Positions 44,475-55,276 of a DNA stretch of 64,000 bases are shown here, piece after piece (the stretch's first letter is position 1; every line of letters starts with the position of its first letter). Source of the DNA: CAIWHR01 sp963846855. GTDB lineage: Bacteria > Pseudomonadota > Gammaproteobacteria > Burkholderiales > Casimicrobiaceae. The translations under genes and the position numbers were made by a program. The notes under the pieces were generated by a model that saw only the letters and a list, made by a program, of their open reading frames with translations, ran no database searches and had not been told where the DNA came from. The stretch is from assembly GCA_963846855.1 (NCBI GenBank), contig CAWJXK010000007.1:1-64000 (forward strand). The letters run 5' to 3'.

Positions 44475-44797
44475 CGGCGCGAGCGAGTGAGCAGGGGCCC
44501 CGCGCGAAGCGTGGGGATGCGAACAATCGCGAGTCGACGCTTGAGGCCGACAACGCGACGCGCGCGGGCCTCGACCGTTGCGGAGGCCGAGGCGCACGCC
44601 CGGACCGGCCCCGCGACGTCCCGATCTTGGACGCTGCTGCGGAGGTCCGAACCGGCCGCCCGAGGTCGCCGAGGCCGTACCGCTCGTCGGCTCGCGACGC
44701 ATGAAGCGGGGCGGCTCCGGAAACAAAAAGCCCGCCGAATCGGCGGGCTTTTTTGTCGACCGCACCCGGGAGGTGCGGGACCGTAAGTGGCAGTCGG
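44475..44797. other. GC-rich spacer between icd and the cold-shock gene (323 bp)
   Basis: Contains the terminator hairpin listed separately; the other ~240 bp are very GC-rich and hold no recognisable gene. The frames open across it are Arg/Ala-rich, as expected from composition. Confidence 0.5.
44725..44754. terminator. Bidirectional intrinsic terminator (icd / cold-shock gene)
   Basis: Stem AAGCCCGCCG / CGGCGGGCTT with an AAT loop, A-run on the left and T-run on the right, so it can end both the rightward icd transcript and the leftward csp transcript. Best terminator in the window. Confidence 0.9.
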
Positions 44798-45001
44798 TCA
44801 GGCGGCCTGAATGTTGCTCGCCTGCTTCCCCTTGGGCCCCTGGGTCACTTCGAAGCTGACCTTCTGGCCTTCCTTCAGGGTCTTGAAGCCTTGCATGTTG
44901 ATCGCCGAGAAGTGCGCGAACAGGTCCTCGCCGCCGTCTTCCGGGGTGATGAAGCCGTACCCTTTTGCGTCGTTGAACCACTTGACGGTTCCGGTTGCCA
45001 T
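44798..45001 (-). CDS. Cold-shock-domain protein (CspA family)
   Basis: 67 aa, one cold-shock domain. RNP1 KGYGFITP and RNP2 DLFAHF are intact, with the start GTVKWFNDAKGYGFI. Small RNA/DNA-binding chaperone. The ATG follows GAAGAAGGAAGCAGC. An ~115-nt leader between the likely promoter and the ATG fits the long 5' untranslated regions of this family, often folding in the cold. Confidence 0.95.
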   Translation of the reverse strand: MATGTVKWFNDAKGYGFITPEDGGEDLFAHFSAINMQGFKTLKEGQKVSFEVTQGPKGKQASNIQAA

Positions 45002-45125
45002 AATGCTGCTTCCTTCTTCAATGAACGGGATGTTGGCGTTTGGACAGCAAGTACCACGTGCGGCGGCGCAGCGTTGGAAGCGCGGACGACCCGGAACAGC
45101 AGCCACTTAGGAGCCAAACATAGTA

Positions 45126-45155
45126 TTTTTAAGCGGAGATTCCTGCCGCCGTCAA
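45126..45155 (-). promoter_or_regulatory. Possible promoter of the cold-shock gene
   Basis: On the minus strand TTGACG (45155-45150) and TAAAAA (45131-45126) are 18 bp apart, ahead of an ~115-nt leader. The -10 match is modest. A TACTAT lies just after, so the exact -10 is open. Confidence 0.35.
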
Positions 45156-45244
45156 GCAGGCAGGCGCCAAAATCCCCTCCTCTTGAAAAATGTGTTGCAA
45201 TCATCAAACATAGGGTGATCGAAAGCGCTCACGCCCCCTGGACG

Positions 45245-45553
45245 ATGGCAAATCAGCAACAGGACGGCGGGCTGCTCGAGCTCGAAAAGACCCGGGTAAA
45301 GCCCCCCCCGCTGTATAAGGTGCTATTGCTCAACGACGACTACACGCCGATGGACTTTGTTGTCGTGGTGTTGCAGACTGTTTTTGCGATGAGCCGCGAG
45401 AAGGCCACGCAGGTGATGCTGCAGGTGCATCGCGAAGGAATGGGGGTATGCGGAACGTACGTGCGCGAGGTCGCGTCAGCCAAGGTCGATCAGGTGAGGG
45501 ACATCGCGCGGAAGCACCAGCATCCGCTGCAGTGCACGATGGAGGAGACTTGA
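45245..45553 (+). CDS. clpS: ATP-dependent Clp protease adaptor
   Basis: 102 aa. The family core PPPLYKVLLLNDDYTPMDFV and the N-end-binding region VHREGMGVCGTYVREVASAK are typical. ClpS hands N-degron substrates to ClpA, whose gene starts 70 bp downstream. ATG 45245 is used; the upstream GTG-type frame is shadow. Confidence 0.95.
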   Translation: MANQQQDGGLLELEKTRVKPPPLYKVLLLNDDYTPMDFVVVVLQTVFAMSREKATQVMLQVHREGMGVCGTYVREVASAKVDQVRDIARKHQHPLQCTMEET

Positions 45554-45623
45554 GCGTTAAGGCCGTATGGAGCCGGCGCCGCACCCCGCGGACCGGCGGC
45601 AGCGACCGCGAAAGGCAACGGAA

Positions 45624-47885
<2,262 letters not shown>

Positions 47886-47934
47886 CGCGGAGGCGCGTGC
47901 ACGGGTCGCCGTTGTGCGGGACCCGCAAAGAAAG

Positions 47935-47958
47935 ACGGCGCCTTGCGGCGCCGTTTTT
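47935..47958 (+). terminator. Intrinsic terminator of clpS-clpA
   Basis: Stem ACGGCGCC / GGCGCCGT with a TTGC loop, followed by a run of T. Lies about 50 bp after the clpA stop and also just below the leftward gene at 47984. Confidence 0.85.
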
Positions 47959-47983
47959 CTTGAAGCGAGCTGCCTGACGTGTA

Positions 47984-48424
47984 TCAGGGCTTGATCTGCA
48001 GCTTGACGCCTTGCGCGGCCAGCGTCAGGCGCGCGCCTTGCTGCGTGCCGTGCAGGCGAAGCACGACGCCGTTCTGGTTCTTCAGGATCTGGTCGGACGG
48101 TCCGCCGGCAATGGCAATCCCGGCTTCGCCGGCAGCGTAGTTGCCGCTGAAGTCGGCGACGTTCTTGAGATTGAACACTTCGCCGCTCGTCGTGACGCTC
48201 GAGATGCCGAGGTCGGCAACGCTGAGGCCGTCAACGGAGAACTTGTAATCCTTGCCTTGGAACTTCAGCGTGCCATCGCCCCAGCTCACGCCGACGCCGA
48301 GGGCCACGGCCTTGCTGGAAATGGTGACGCTACCCGACGGGGCCGGCTCGGCCGCCATCGCCATGGTGAACACTGCGAGGCAACCCAACGCGACCAGCCA
48401 CTTCGAGGTCAGACTCTTTAACAT
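47984..48424 (-). CDS. Exported protein of unknown function (DUF1134/EipA-like pattern)
   Basis: 146 aa. Signal peptide (LTSKWLVALGCLAVFTMAMA), then a glycine-rich beta fold: SVTISSKAVALGVGVSWGDG, KDYKFSVDGLSVADLGISSV, GEVFNLKNVADFSGNYAAGE, NQNGVVLRLHGTQQG. The order of motifs resembles the DUF1134/EipA family of periplasmic envelope proteins, but I am not certain of the family. ATG 48424 has AGGAGAAACATA upstream. A palindrome over the TATAAT box suggests regulation. Single-gene unit. Confidence 0.7.
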   Translation of the reverse strand: MLKSLTSKWLVALGCLAVFTMAMAAEPAPSGSVTISSKAVALGVGVSWGDGTLKFQGKDYKFSVDGLSVADLGISSVTTSGEVFNLKNVADFSGNYAAGEAGIAIAGGPSDQILKNQNGVVLRLHGTQQGARLTLAAQGVKLQIKP

Positions 48425-48483
48425 TATGTTTCTCCTGAGATTATCGGGACTGATGATGACAGCACATCCTCAGCCGGGCGCCC

Positions 48484-48502
48484 ATTATATAGGCCAGCCT
48501 AT
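48484..48502 (-). promoter_or_regulatory. TATAAT box overlapped by an operator-like palindrome
   Basis: On the minus strand a perfect TATAAT lies at 48489-48484, about 60 bp from the gene start. The adjoining ATAGGC-CA-GCCTAT (48489-48502) is a perfect 6-bp inverted repeat that shares bases with the box. No good -35 is seen at 17 bp. Repressor or activator site is inference. Confidence 0.35.
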
Positions 48503-48663
48503 TGCAACGCACCACGACGTGTTACCGCGGAGCCCGTCGCCGGGGGCGTTCCCCGGGTCGGCGCCCCAGTTCAGGCTGAAAGCCTGACCGCTGCTCACCA
48601 TCATGGATCCATATTCGACGCCCGGCATGGCCCGGCGTTCCCTGGAGCGACCTCCCGGGGCGG

Positions 48664-49014
48664 TCAGTCTTCGCGCCGGGCGGCGACCGTCGGCGGCACC
48701 CGGGCATCGCCGGATCGGCGGGCGCCCTCCGGAAAGTGATAGTAGAGACCGTTCAGATAAGAGGCGACGGCGTCGATGTCGTCGTCCTCCAGCGAAAGCC
48801 CGGCGGTCTTCTGCCAGCGGCGGACCTCCGTCTCGAGCGCGGGCCAGCTCGTCGCGCGCTTGCCGTCGCGCCAGTGCACCTGCGTCGTATGGCAGCCGAT
48901 GCAGTATGTCGTGTAGAGAAGCTCGCCACGCGACGCGCCGGTTGTTGCGGCCGCGCCCGCCAGCACGGCGACCAGCAGCAGCACACTTCCGATCAATGTC
49001 GTCGTGTATCGCAT
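48664..49014 (-). CDS. Monohaem c-type cytochrome
   Basis: 116 aa. Signal peptide (YTTTLIGSVLLLVAVLAGAA), haem motif CIGCH at about residue 38, and a distal helix region (DDDIDAVASYLNGLYYHFPE). The axial Met is not obvious. Last of a three-gene leftward run with the FCSD-like genes, 19 bp below the flavoprotein remnant; presumably an electron acceptor of that complex or of its degraded ancestor. Confidence 0.8.
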   Translation of the reverse strand: MRYTTTLIGSVLLLVAVLAGAAATTGASRGELLYTTYCIGCHTTQVHWRDGKRATSWPALETEVRRWQKTAGLSLEDDDIDAVASYLNGLYYHFPEGARRSGDARVPPTVAARRED

Positions 49015-49033
49015 GAACGTCCCGTCTTAGCAG

Positions 49034-49610
49034 TCATGCCAGGGTGTCCGCCCAGATATTCTTCGCCCAGCCGAACGCATATGCGCCTTCCTGCGCGCTC
49101 ATCACGCTCGACAATCCGCCTGCGCCCGCCACCGGGAGCAGCGTCTTCTTCCCGGCATCATACTGGTGGACCGAGCAGACGTGGACGCTGTCCTTGTCGG
49201 TGATCATGCTGTAACAGGTGTTGTTGAGCACCGGCGCCGGATTCGGCGCCTGTCCGCCGAGCAGCGCGACGACCGCCGCCGCGCACACCTTGGCTTGCTG
49301 GTTGGCCATGTGCCCGGATTTCGGCATGCCTGCTGCGATCTGAATGGCGTCGCCCAGCACGTGGACGTTCTTCACGCTGGTCGATTCGAACGTGACGATG
49401 TCGACGTCGCACCAGCCACTCCACATCCGGATGTACTTGGCCGCGGTGGCGCCGCCAAAACCGCCGCCGACCACGACGACCTTTGCCCGCTGCACGCTGC
49501 ATCGTCGCCGCGCATCCCGGCAGCGCCCCGACGGTGGCCGCGGCGCCGGCTGCCTTGAGGAGCAACCGCCGCCGTCTGCTCGTTGCGCAGCGGTTCGCGG
49601 AGGCGCTCAT
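49034..49610 (-). pseudogene. Broken flavocytochrome-c sulfide dehydrogenase flavoprotein (FccB-like)
   Basis: A Tat-type signal (SRRRRLLLKAAGAAATVGAL) starts at ATG 49610, four bases overlapping the stop of the cytochrome gene. At about 49485 a base is lost and the frame must switch to give KVVVVGGGFGGATAAKYIRM, the FAD-binding Rossmann motif. Directly after RMWSG the sequence continues WCDVDIVTFESTSVKNVHVL, which in intact FccB proteins lies some 300 residues further on; the middle is gone, but the C terminus (GMPKSGHMANQQAKVCAAAV ... FGWAKNIWADTLA) is intact. Total about 190 residues against ~430 expected. Dead gene by both lesions. An assembly collapse is the alternative. Confidence 0.8.
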
Positions 49611-49927
49611 TTCGGGGTCCTCTGCGCCGCGTACCATCCGGCGATCCGCTCGATCTGCTCGTCCGAATAGCCTCTTGCGAGCTGCTGCATGACGGTGGCA
49701 GGCCGCTTGCCGTCCTTGAAGTCGTGCATCTTTTGAACGAGTTCACCCTTGTTCATCCCCGCCAGGCTCCCGGAGGTGCCCTGGCTCACGCCGCCCGTGC
49801 CGTGGCAACTGGCGCAGGTTGCGGCGAGGCCGCGCGCAACATCGGATTCGCTGGCTTGCGCTGCCACCTGCCCCGCGCCCATTGCCGCGAATGCGGCGGC
49901 GACGATTGCGAGGGACTGGGAATTCAC
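49607..49927 (-). CDS. Cytochrome subunit of an FCSD-like complex (monohaem)
   Basis: 106 aa from GTG 49927, which follows AGAAGGAGAAG. Signal peptide (LAIVAAAFAAMGAGQVAAQA), haem motif CASCH, and Met in LAGMNKGELVQKMHDFKDGK; the C terminus reads YSDEQIERIAGWYAAQRTPK. This matches single-haem FccA-type subunits, which take electrons from the flavoprotein during sulfide oxidation. It overlaps the flavoprotein gene by four bases (ATGA), as in intact fcc operons. Confidence 0.83.
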   Translation of the reverse strand: MNSQSLAIVAAAFAAMGAGQVAAQASESDVARGLAATCASCHGTGGVSQGTSGSLAGMNKGELVQKMHDFKDGKRPATVMQQLARGYSDEQIERIAGWYAAQRTPK

Positions 49928-50543
49928 CGTCTTCTCCTTCTGCCGGGGCACGACGTTCGGCCATCGCCATGTTATCGCGCCGCCACGCGGAAATTCATTC
50001 CGAAAGGATCGCGGCAGCGCAACCTGTAGCGGCTTCCAGACGAATCGGAGCGCCGACGAATTAATCATTCTCATTCAGCAGCATACGAACGGAGTTCGCG
50101 AGTCCAATGATTACGACTGCCGACGCGTGTCCCGCGTTGCAGCAGCGAAGTGGCCATTTTGTACTTCTTATATTCCGCATCTCGGAAAGTGTTTTTAACG
50201 GTTTGATTTTTTGTGGTTTTTTGGTATTGCAACGCCACATTTCGCTTGTCATCCCGGGAATCCTTTGCTACCTTGTACTTGTCACGAGCAGTTGCCGCGA
50301 ACGGTGCGGGGACTGCAAGCAAGGGCCTGGGTTCCACCCCATCCATGCCCGCCCTTCCGGCCGAGCGATCCTCGCCGGACCGTGCAGTGAGGCGTCGGCG
50401 GCGATGTCCGCCTGCCGCTTCACCCTGCGGGACTGCGTGCGAAGGCCACTTCGCACGCGGGCCGCTGACCAAGGTTCCGGAGGCTCGCGCAACGAGAAGG
50501 ATCGCGGGCGACGGATTGGCCATGACAAGAGATGGGAGCAACC
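49928..50543. other. Divergent promoter region between the fcc-like run and aceA (616 bp)
   Basis: Holds no recognisable gene. The stretch 50160-50235 is strikingly AT-rich for this genome, with T runs (GGTTTGATTTTTTGTGG) that should bend DNA; promoters for both divergent transcripts are likely here. No confident promoter boxes. Confidence 0.5.
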
Positions 50544-51854
<1,311 letters not shown>

Positions 51855-51876
51855 GCCTCGCCGGTACGCACGCACG

Positions 51877-51911
51877 AAAGGGCCGCGTTCCCGCAAGGGG
51901 CGCGGCCTTTT
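51877..51911 (+). terminator. Intrinsic terminator of aceA
   Basis: Stem AAAGGGCCGCG / CGCGGCCTTT with one bulged G and a 13-base loop, ending in T. It lies 22 bp after the aceA stop and also near the end of the S10 peptidase gene on the other strand. Confidence 0.75.
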
Positions 51912-51934
51912 CTACATGTGACGGGCCAGCGCCG

Positions 51935-53446
51935 TCACTTTTCCGCGAGCCAGGCGGCGAGGTCACGCTTGAGCTTCATCATGTCCGTCTCGCGCGTGTA
52001 CATCATGTGGCCGGCGTCGTAGTAGTGGTGCTGCACGCGTGCCAGCACGTCAGGCGGCACGTCGAGCTGGGCGAGCGACCAGTCGCTCGCGCTGTAGGGC
52101 GTGCCGAGGTCGTAATGGCCGCTCGCGACCAGCACGCGAAGATGCGGGTTGCGCCGCAGCGCGCGCGACAGGTCGGGGCTCGTGCAGGCGAAGCTGTTGC
52201 CCTTGTCCTCGCCGCGGTTCCAGTTCCACGCCTTGTGCGCCTCCATCGACAGCACTTCGTAGCGCGCTTCGGTGTCGACGTTGAGGTGCTCGCTCATGTA
52301 CGCGTGCGCCGCCATCGTGTAGGGCGCCGCGATCGCCTCGATACCCGGATCGAATTCCCAGTCGCGGGTGCGGCTGGCCGCCATCGGGCCGGTCACGCGC
52401 GCCTCGAGGCGCCCGACGATCAGCCCGCGGTCGCGCAGCAGGTCGAAGAAGAACGTGTGATCGCTGATGCGCAGGTTTTTTTCCTCGACGAGCGAAGCGG
52501 GAAGGCCGGTGAGCTCGGCGACGCGCTTGATCACGCGCCTGCGCGTCGCCTCCGGCAGGCGGGCGCCGGCGTGCAGCGCCGCGAGATATTCCTCAGCGAC
52601 GAACGCCTCGCCGGCCTTGCGCGCGGCGGCCGGCGATTCGGCCATCGGTCCCTTGAGCTTGCCGTGAAACTGCGCGACGCACGCAAACGCCGGAAGGAAC
52701 AGCGCGAAGGGCAGGTCGTTGCGCGGCGAGAAGACGATGCTTTGCAGATCCATCGCGCAGGAGACGAGAATGAGACCGGAGAGCGCGACGCCGATGTCCT
52801 GCAGCTTGTCCGCGAGCGCCGCGCCGCGGGTCGTCCCGTAGCTCTCGCCGACGAGATAGACCTGCGAGCTCCAGCGGCGATGGCGTCCCAGCCACGTGCG
52901 CATCACCTCGGCCAGCGCGTCGACGTCGCCGTCGACCGACAACATCTTCTTGCGCGCGTCCTCGCTCGCCGTGATCGAGTAGCCGGTGTGCGGCGGATCG
53001 ATGAAGACGAGGTCGAAATGCTCGAACCATGATTCCTGGTTGTCCGTCACCGCATAAGGCGGCGGCGGCATCGTGCCGTCCTCGCGGATCACGACGCGCT
53101 TCGGGCCGAGCGCGCCCAGGTGCAGCCAGATCGATGCGGATCCCGGCCCGCCGTTGAACACGAAGCACACCGGGCGCGTCTTCGGGTCGGCATCGGCCAG
53201 GAAATAGGACGTCGTGAACACCGCGGCCTCGGGCTCGCCGCGCTTGTCGTCGACGCCGCTTGCGCTCACGGGGATGAACTGCGCGATCGCCGTGTACTTC
53301 AGCGTGCGGCCATTGAGCTTGATGCTCGACCCGCTCTTGCGCGGCTCGGACGCGAGGAGCTTGTCGACCTTCTCGCGCAGGCGCTTTTTCGGGTCGTCGG
53401 CCGCGGGTGCGGGCGCCGCGACGGGGGCTGGGGTCGGTTCGCTCAT
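51935..53446 (-). CDS. S10-family serine carboxypeptidase
   Basis: 503 aa. Nucleophile in GESYGTTRG at about residue 195, oxyanion region FNGGPGSASIWLHLGALGPK, and catalytic His in YYDAGHMMYTRE near the C terminus. No signal peptide is evident: the chosen start begins MSEPTPAPVAAPAPAA, a Pro/Ala-rich linker. ATG 53446 is used; the frame extends to 53497 but with no sensible sequence. Family members cleave C-terminal residues at acid pH. May join the peptide-use theme of the next 10 kb. Confidence 0.85.
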   Translation of the reverse strand: MSEPTPAPVAAPAPAADDPKKRLREKVDKLLASEPRKSGSSIKLNGRTLKYTAIAQFIPVSASGVDDKRGEPEAAVFTTSYFLADADPKTRPVCFVFNGGPGSASIWLHLGALGPKRVVIREDGTMPPPPYAVTDNQESWFEHFDLVFIDPPHTGYSITASEDARKKMLSVDGDVDALAEVMRTWLGRHRRWSSQVYLVGESYGTTRGAALADKLQDIGVALSGLILVSCAMDLQSIVFSPRNDLPFALFLPAFACVAQFHGKLKGPMAESPAAARKAGEAFVAEEYLAALHAGARLPEATRRRVIKRVAELTGLPASLVEEKNLRISDHTFFFDLLRDRGLIVGRLEARVTGPMAASRTRDWEFDPGIEAIAAPYTMAAHAYMSEHLNVDTEARYEVLSMEAHKAWNWNRGEDKGNSFACTSPDLSRALRRNPHLRVLVASGHYDLGTPYSASDWSLAQLDVPPDVLARVQHHYYDAGHMMYTRETDMMKLKRDLAAWLAEK

Positions 53447-53715
53447 GGGCAGGAAGGGCCTTTGTGTGGTCGGTCGCCGGGGATGAATGACGGTCATCGC
53501 GCGGGTCGCGCGCGGGAGCCGCGCAGTTGCAGTCTGGATCCAACGGCGCGACGCCCGGAAGGTGTCGCGCGCGACCTGGAGTATTTCGGGTATGGCGGCC
53601 GCCGGTCAACCATCCCGGCTGCGTTTTGCCGCGAATCGTGCTGTGAGTCTAGACTCGAGCGATGCACCCGCCCACGACCGTGTCGACGCCCGGCCGCGAT
53701 CACCGCGGATCGACC

Positions 53716-54256
53716 GTGCGGATGTTCTTCGCGCTCTGGCCCGATGACGCCGCGCGCGCGGCGCTCGCCGGTCTCGCGGAGGCGATCGCCGGCGAGACGG
53801 GCGGCCGCGCGCCTGCCGCAGCGAACCTCCATCTCACGCTCTCGTTCGTCGGTGAGGTCGCGCCCGACCGTGTCGACCTGCTTCTCGGGGCGGGACGCGA
53901 CGTCGCCGCGGAGATCGCACCGTTCACGCTCGTGCTCGACCGGCTGGGCGCGTTTCGCGGCGGCGGAATCGCGTGGATCGCCGCGACGGAAATCCCCTCC
54001 GGGCTCGCTGCCATGGCCTATGGGCTCGCACACCGGCTTTCCTCCGCGGGATTCCGCGTCGATCAGCGCGCGTACGCACCGCACCTGACGCTGGCGCGGA
54101 AATGCAGCGACGCTGCCGATTGCGCCGCGCGCCGCGAGCGTCGCGTGGCGCGTCGAGGAGCTGGCACTCGTCGAATCGGCGCTGCGGCCGGGCGGGTCGT
54201 CGTATCGCGACGTTTCCCGCTGGTCGCTCGACCGCACCGCGACCACCGACGCCTGA
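53716..54256 (+). pseudogene. Frameshifted RNA 2',3'-cyclic phosphodiesterase (ThpR/LigT)
   Basis: The 2H-phosphoesterase core begins VRMFFALWPDDAARAALAGL and holds both HxTx motifs, NLHLTLSFVGEV and PHLTLARK, so the catalytic pair is there. At about 54105, in AAATGCAGCGACGC, one extra base turns the frame to Arg-rich sequence; the true end (LPIAPRAASVAWRVEELALV ... RWSLDRTATTDA) continues in the next frame to TGA 54254-54256. That end matches the family C terminus (WRV-E-L-LVES). GTG 53716 is the likely start; ATG 53722 is possible. It is convergent with the sulfurtransferase, 4 bp apart after repair. Confidence 0.75.
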
Positions 54257-54260
54257 CCGT

Positions 54261-55109
54261 CTACGCCGGACCGCGTGCTACCGGACGCGCGGGATCGGCG
54301 CACCATTCGCTCCACGACCCGGGGTAGAGCATCGTCCCACCGATCCCGGCGACCTCCATCGCTAGCAGGTTGTGGCACGCGCTGACGCCAGATCCGCAGT
54401 AGTTGACGATCATTGCCGACGGCGCATTCCCGGTCACTTCCGTGAGTTCGGCGCGCAGCTTCTCCGGCGACTTGAACGTTCCGTCAGGCTCGACGTTCTG
54501 CGTGTACGGGCGGTTGATGGCGCCCGGGATATGTCCCGCGACAGGGTCAAGCGGCTCGACTTCGCCGCGATAGCGCTCGGCGCCGCGGGCGTCGACCAGC
54601 GTGAACCTGCGTTCTTCGAGGCTCGCAAGCACGTCACCGGCGGAAACGAACGGGCCGACGTGGCGGACCGTGAACTTCGCCGGGCGCATGGAGGGAAGCT
54701 CCGCCGTCACGGGGCGGCGCTCGCGCACCCACTTGGCGAATCCGCCGTCCAGCACGGCGACGGCGTCGTGGCCGAGCCAGCGCAGCATCCACCACACGTG
54801 CGGTGCGTACATGCCTCCGCCGGAATCGTAAGCGACGACCTGCTTGTCGGCGTCGATGCCGAGACGCCCGAAAAGGGCAGCGCATGCTTCCGGCGACGGC
54901 AACGGATGCCGGCCGTTCTTTCCGGTCTTCGCGGCCGACAGGTCGCGGTCGAGATGCGCGAACTGCGCGCCGGGAATGTGCCCCGCGCGGTACTGCGCCT
55001 CGCCCCAGGTCTCGGGTTGCGCGAGATCGTGCCGGACGTCGAGGATGACGAGCGCCGGATCGTCAAGGCGCGAGGCGAGATCGGATGTGGAAATCAGCGT
55101 CGAGTACAT
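54261..55109 (-). CDS. Two-domain rhodanese / 3-mercaptopyruvate sulfurtransferase
   Basis: 282 aa. Inactive N-terminal rhodanese domain (LVILDVRHDLAQPETWGEAQ) and catalytic C-terminal domain with the loop YCGSGVSACHN: Cys followed by GSGVSA favours the mercaptopyruvate branch (CGSGVT-like) over thiosulfate rhodanese. Moves sulfur to cyanide or thiols. Sulfide-related genes 5 kb to the left make a sulfur-handling role plausible. Start ATG 55109. Confidence 0.9.
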   Translation of the reverse strand: MYSTLISTSDLASRLDDPALVILDVRHDLAQPETWGEAQYRAGHIPGAQFAHLDRDLSAAKTGKNGRHPLPSPEACAALFGRLGIDADKQVVAYDSGGGMYAPHVWWMLRWLGHDAVAVLDGGFAKWVRERRPVTAELPSMRPAKFTVRHVGPFVSAGDVLASLEERRFTLVDARGAERYRGEVEPLDPVAGHIPGAINRPYTQNVEPDGTFKSPEKLRAELTEVTGNAPSAMIVNYCGSGVSACHNLLAMEVAGIGGTMLYPGSWSEWCADPARPVARGPA

Positions 55110-55276
55110 GTCAGAGGATGGAATTCGGGACGGGTGGGCGCCGAGCCGGCGCCGTTGGCGGCATGGGTACGAGTATCGATCAATAGATTGCGCTTGTCAT
55201 CGCGAGTTGCAAGGGCCTGCCCGTGGAGCAGGATCCTCGTACTCGATCTCGCCACGGCCACCGCCACGCTCGCGCG

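Noticed and set aside
44487..44786. 99-codon frame downstream of icd
   Set aside because: Runs through the terminator hairpin and is Arg/Ala-rich filler.
45180..45212. Promoter for clpS with TTGAAA and CATAGG
   Set aside because: Spacing is 20 bp and the -10 is poor; not reported as a feature.
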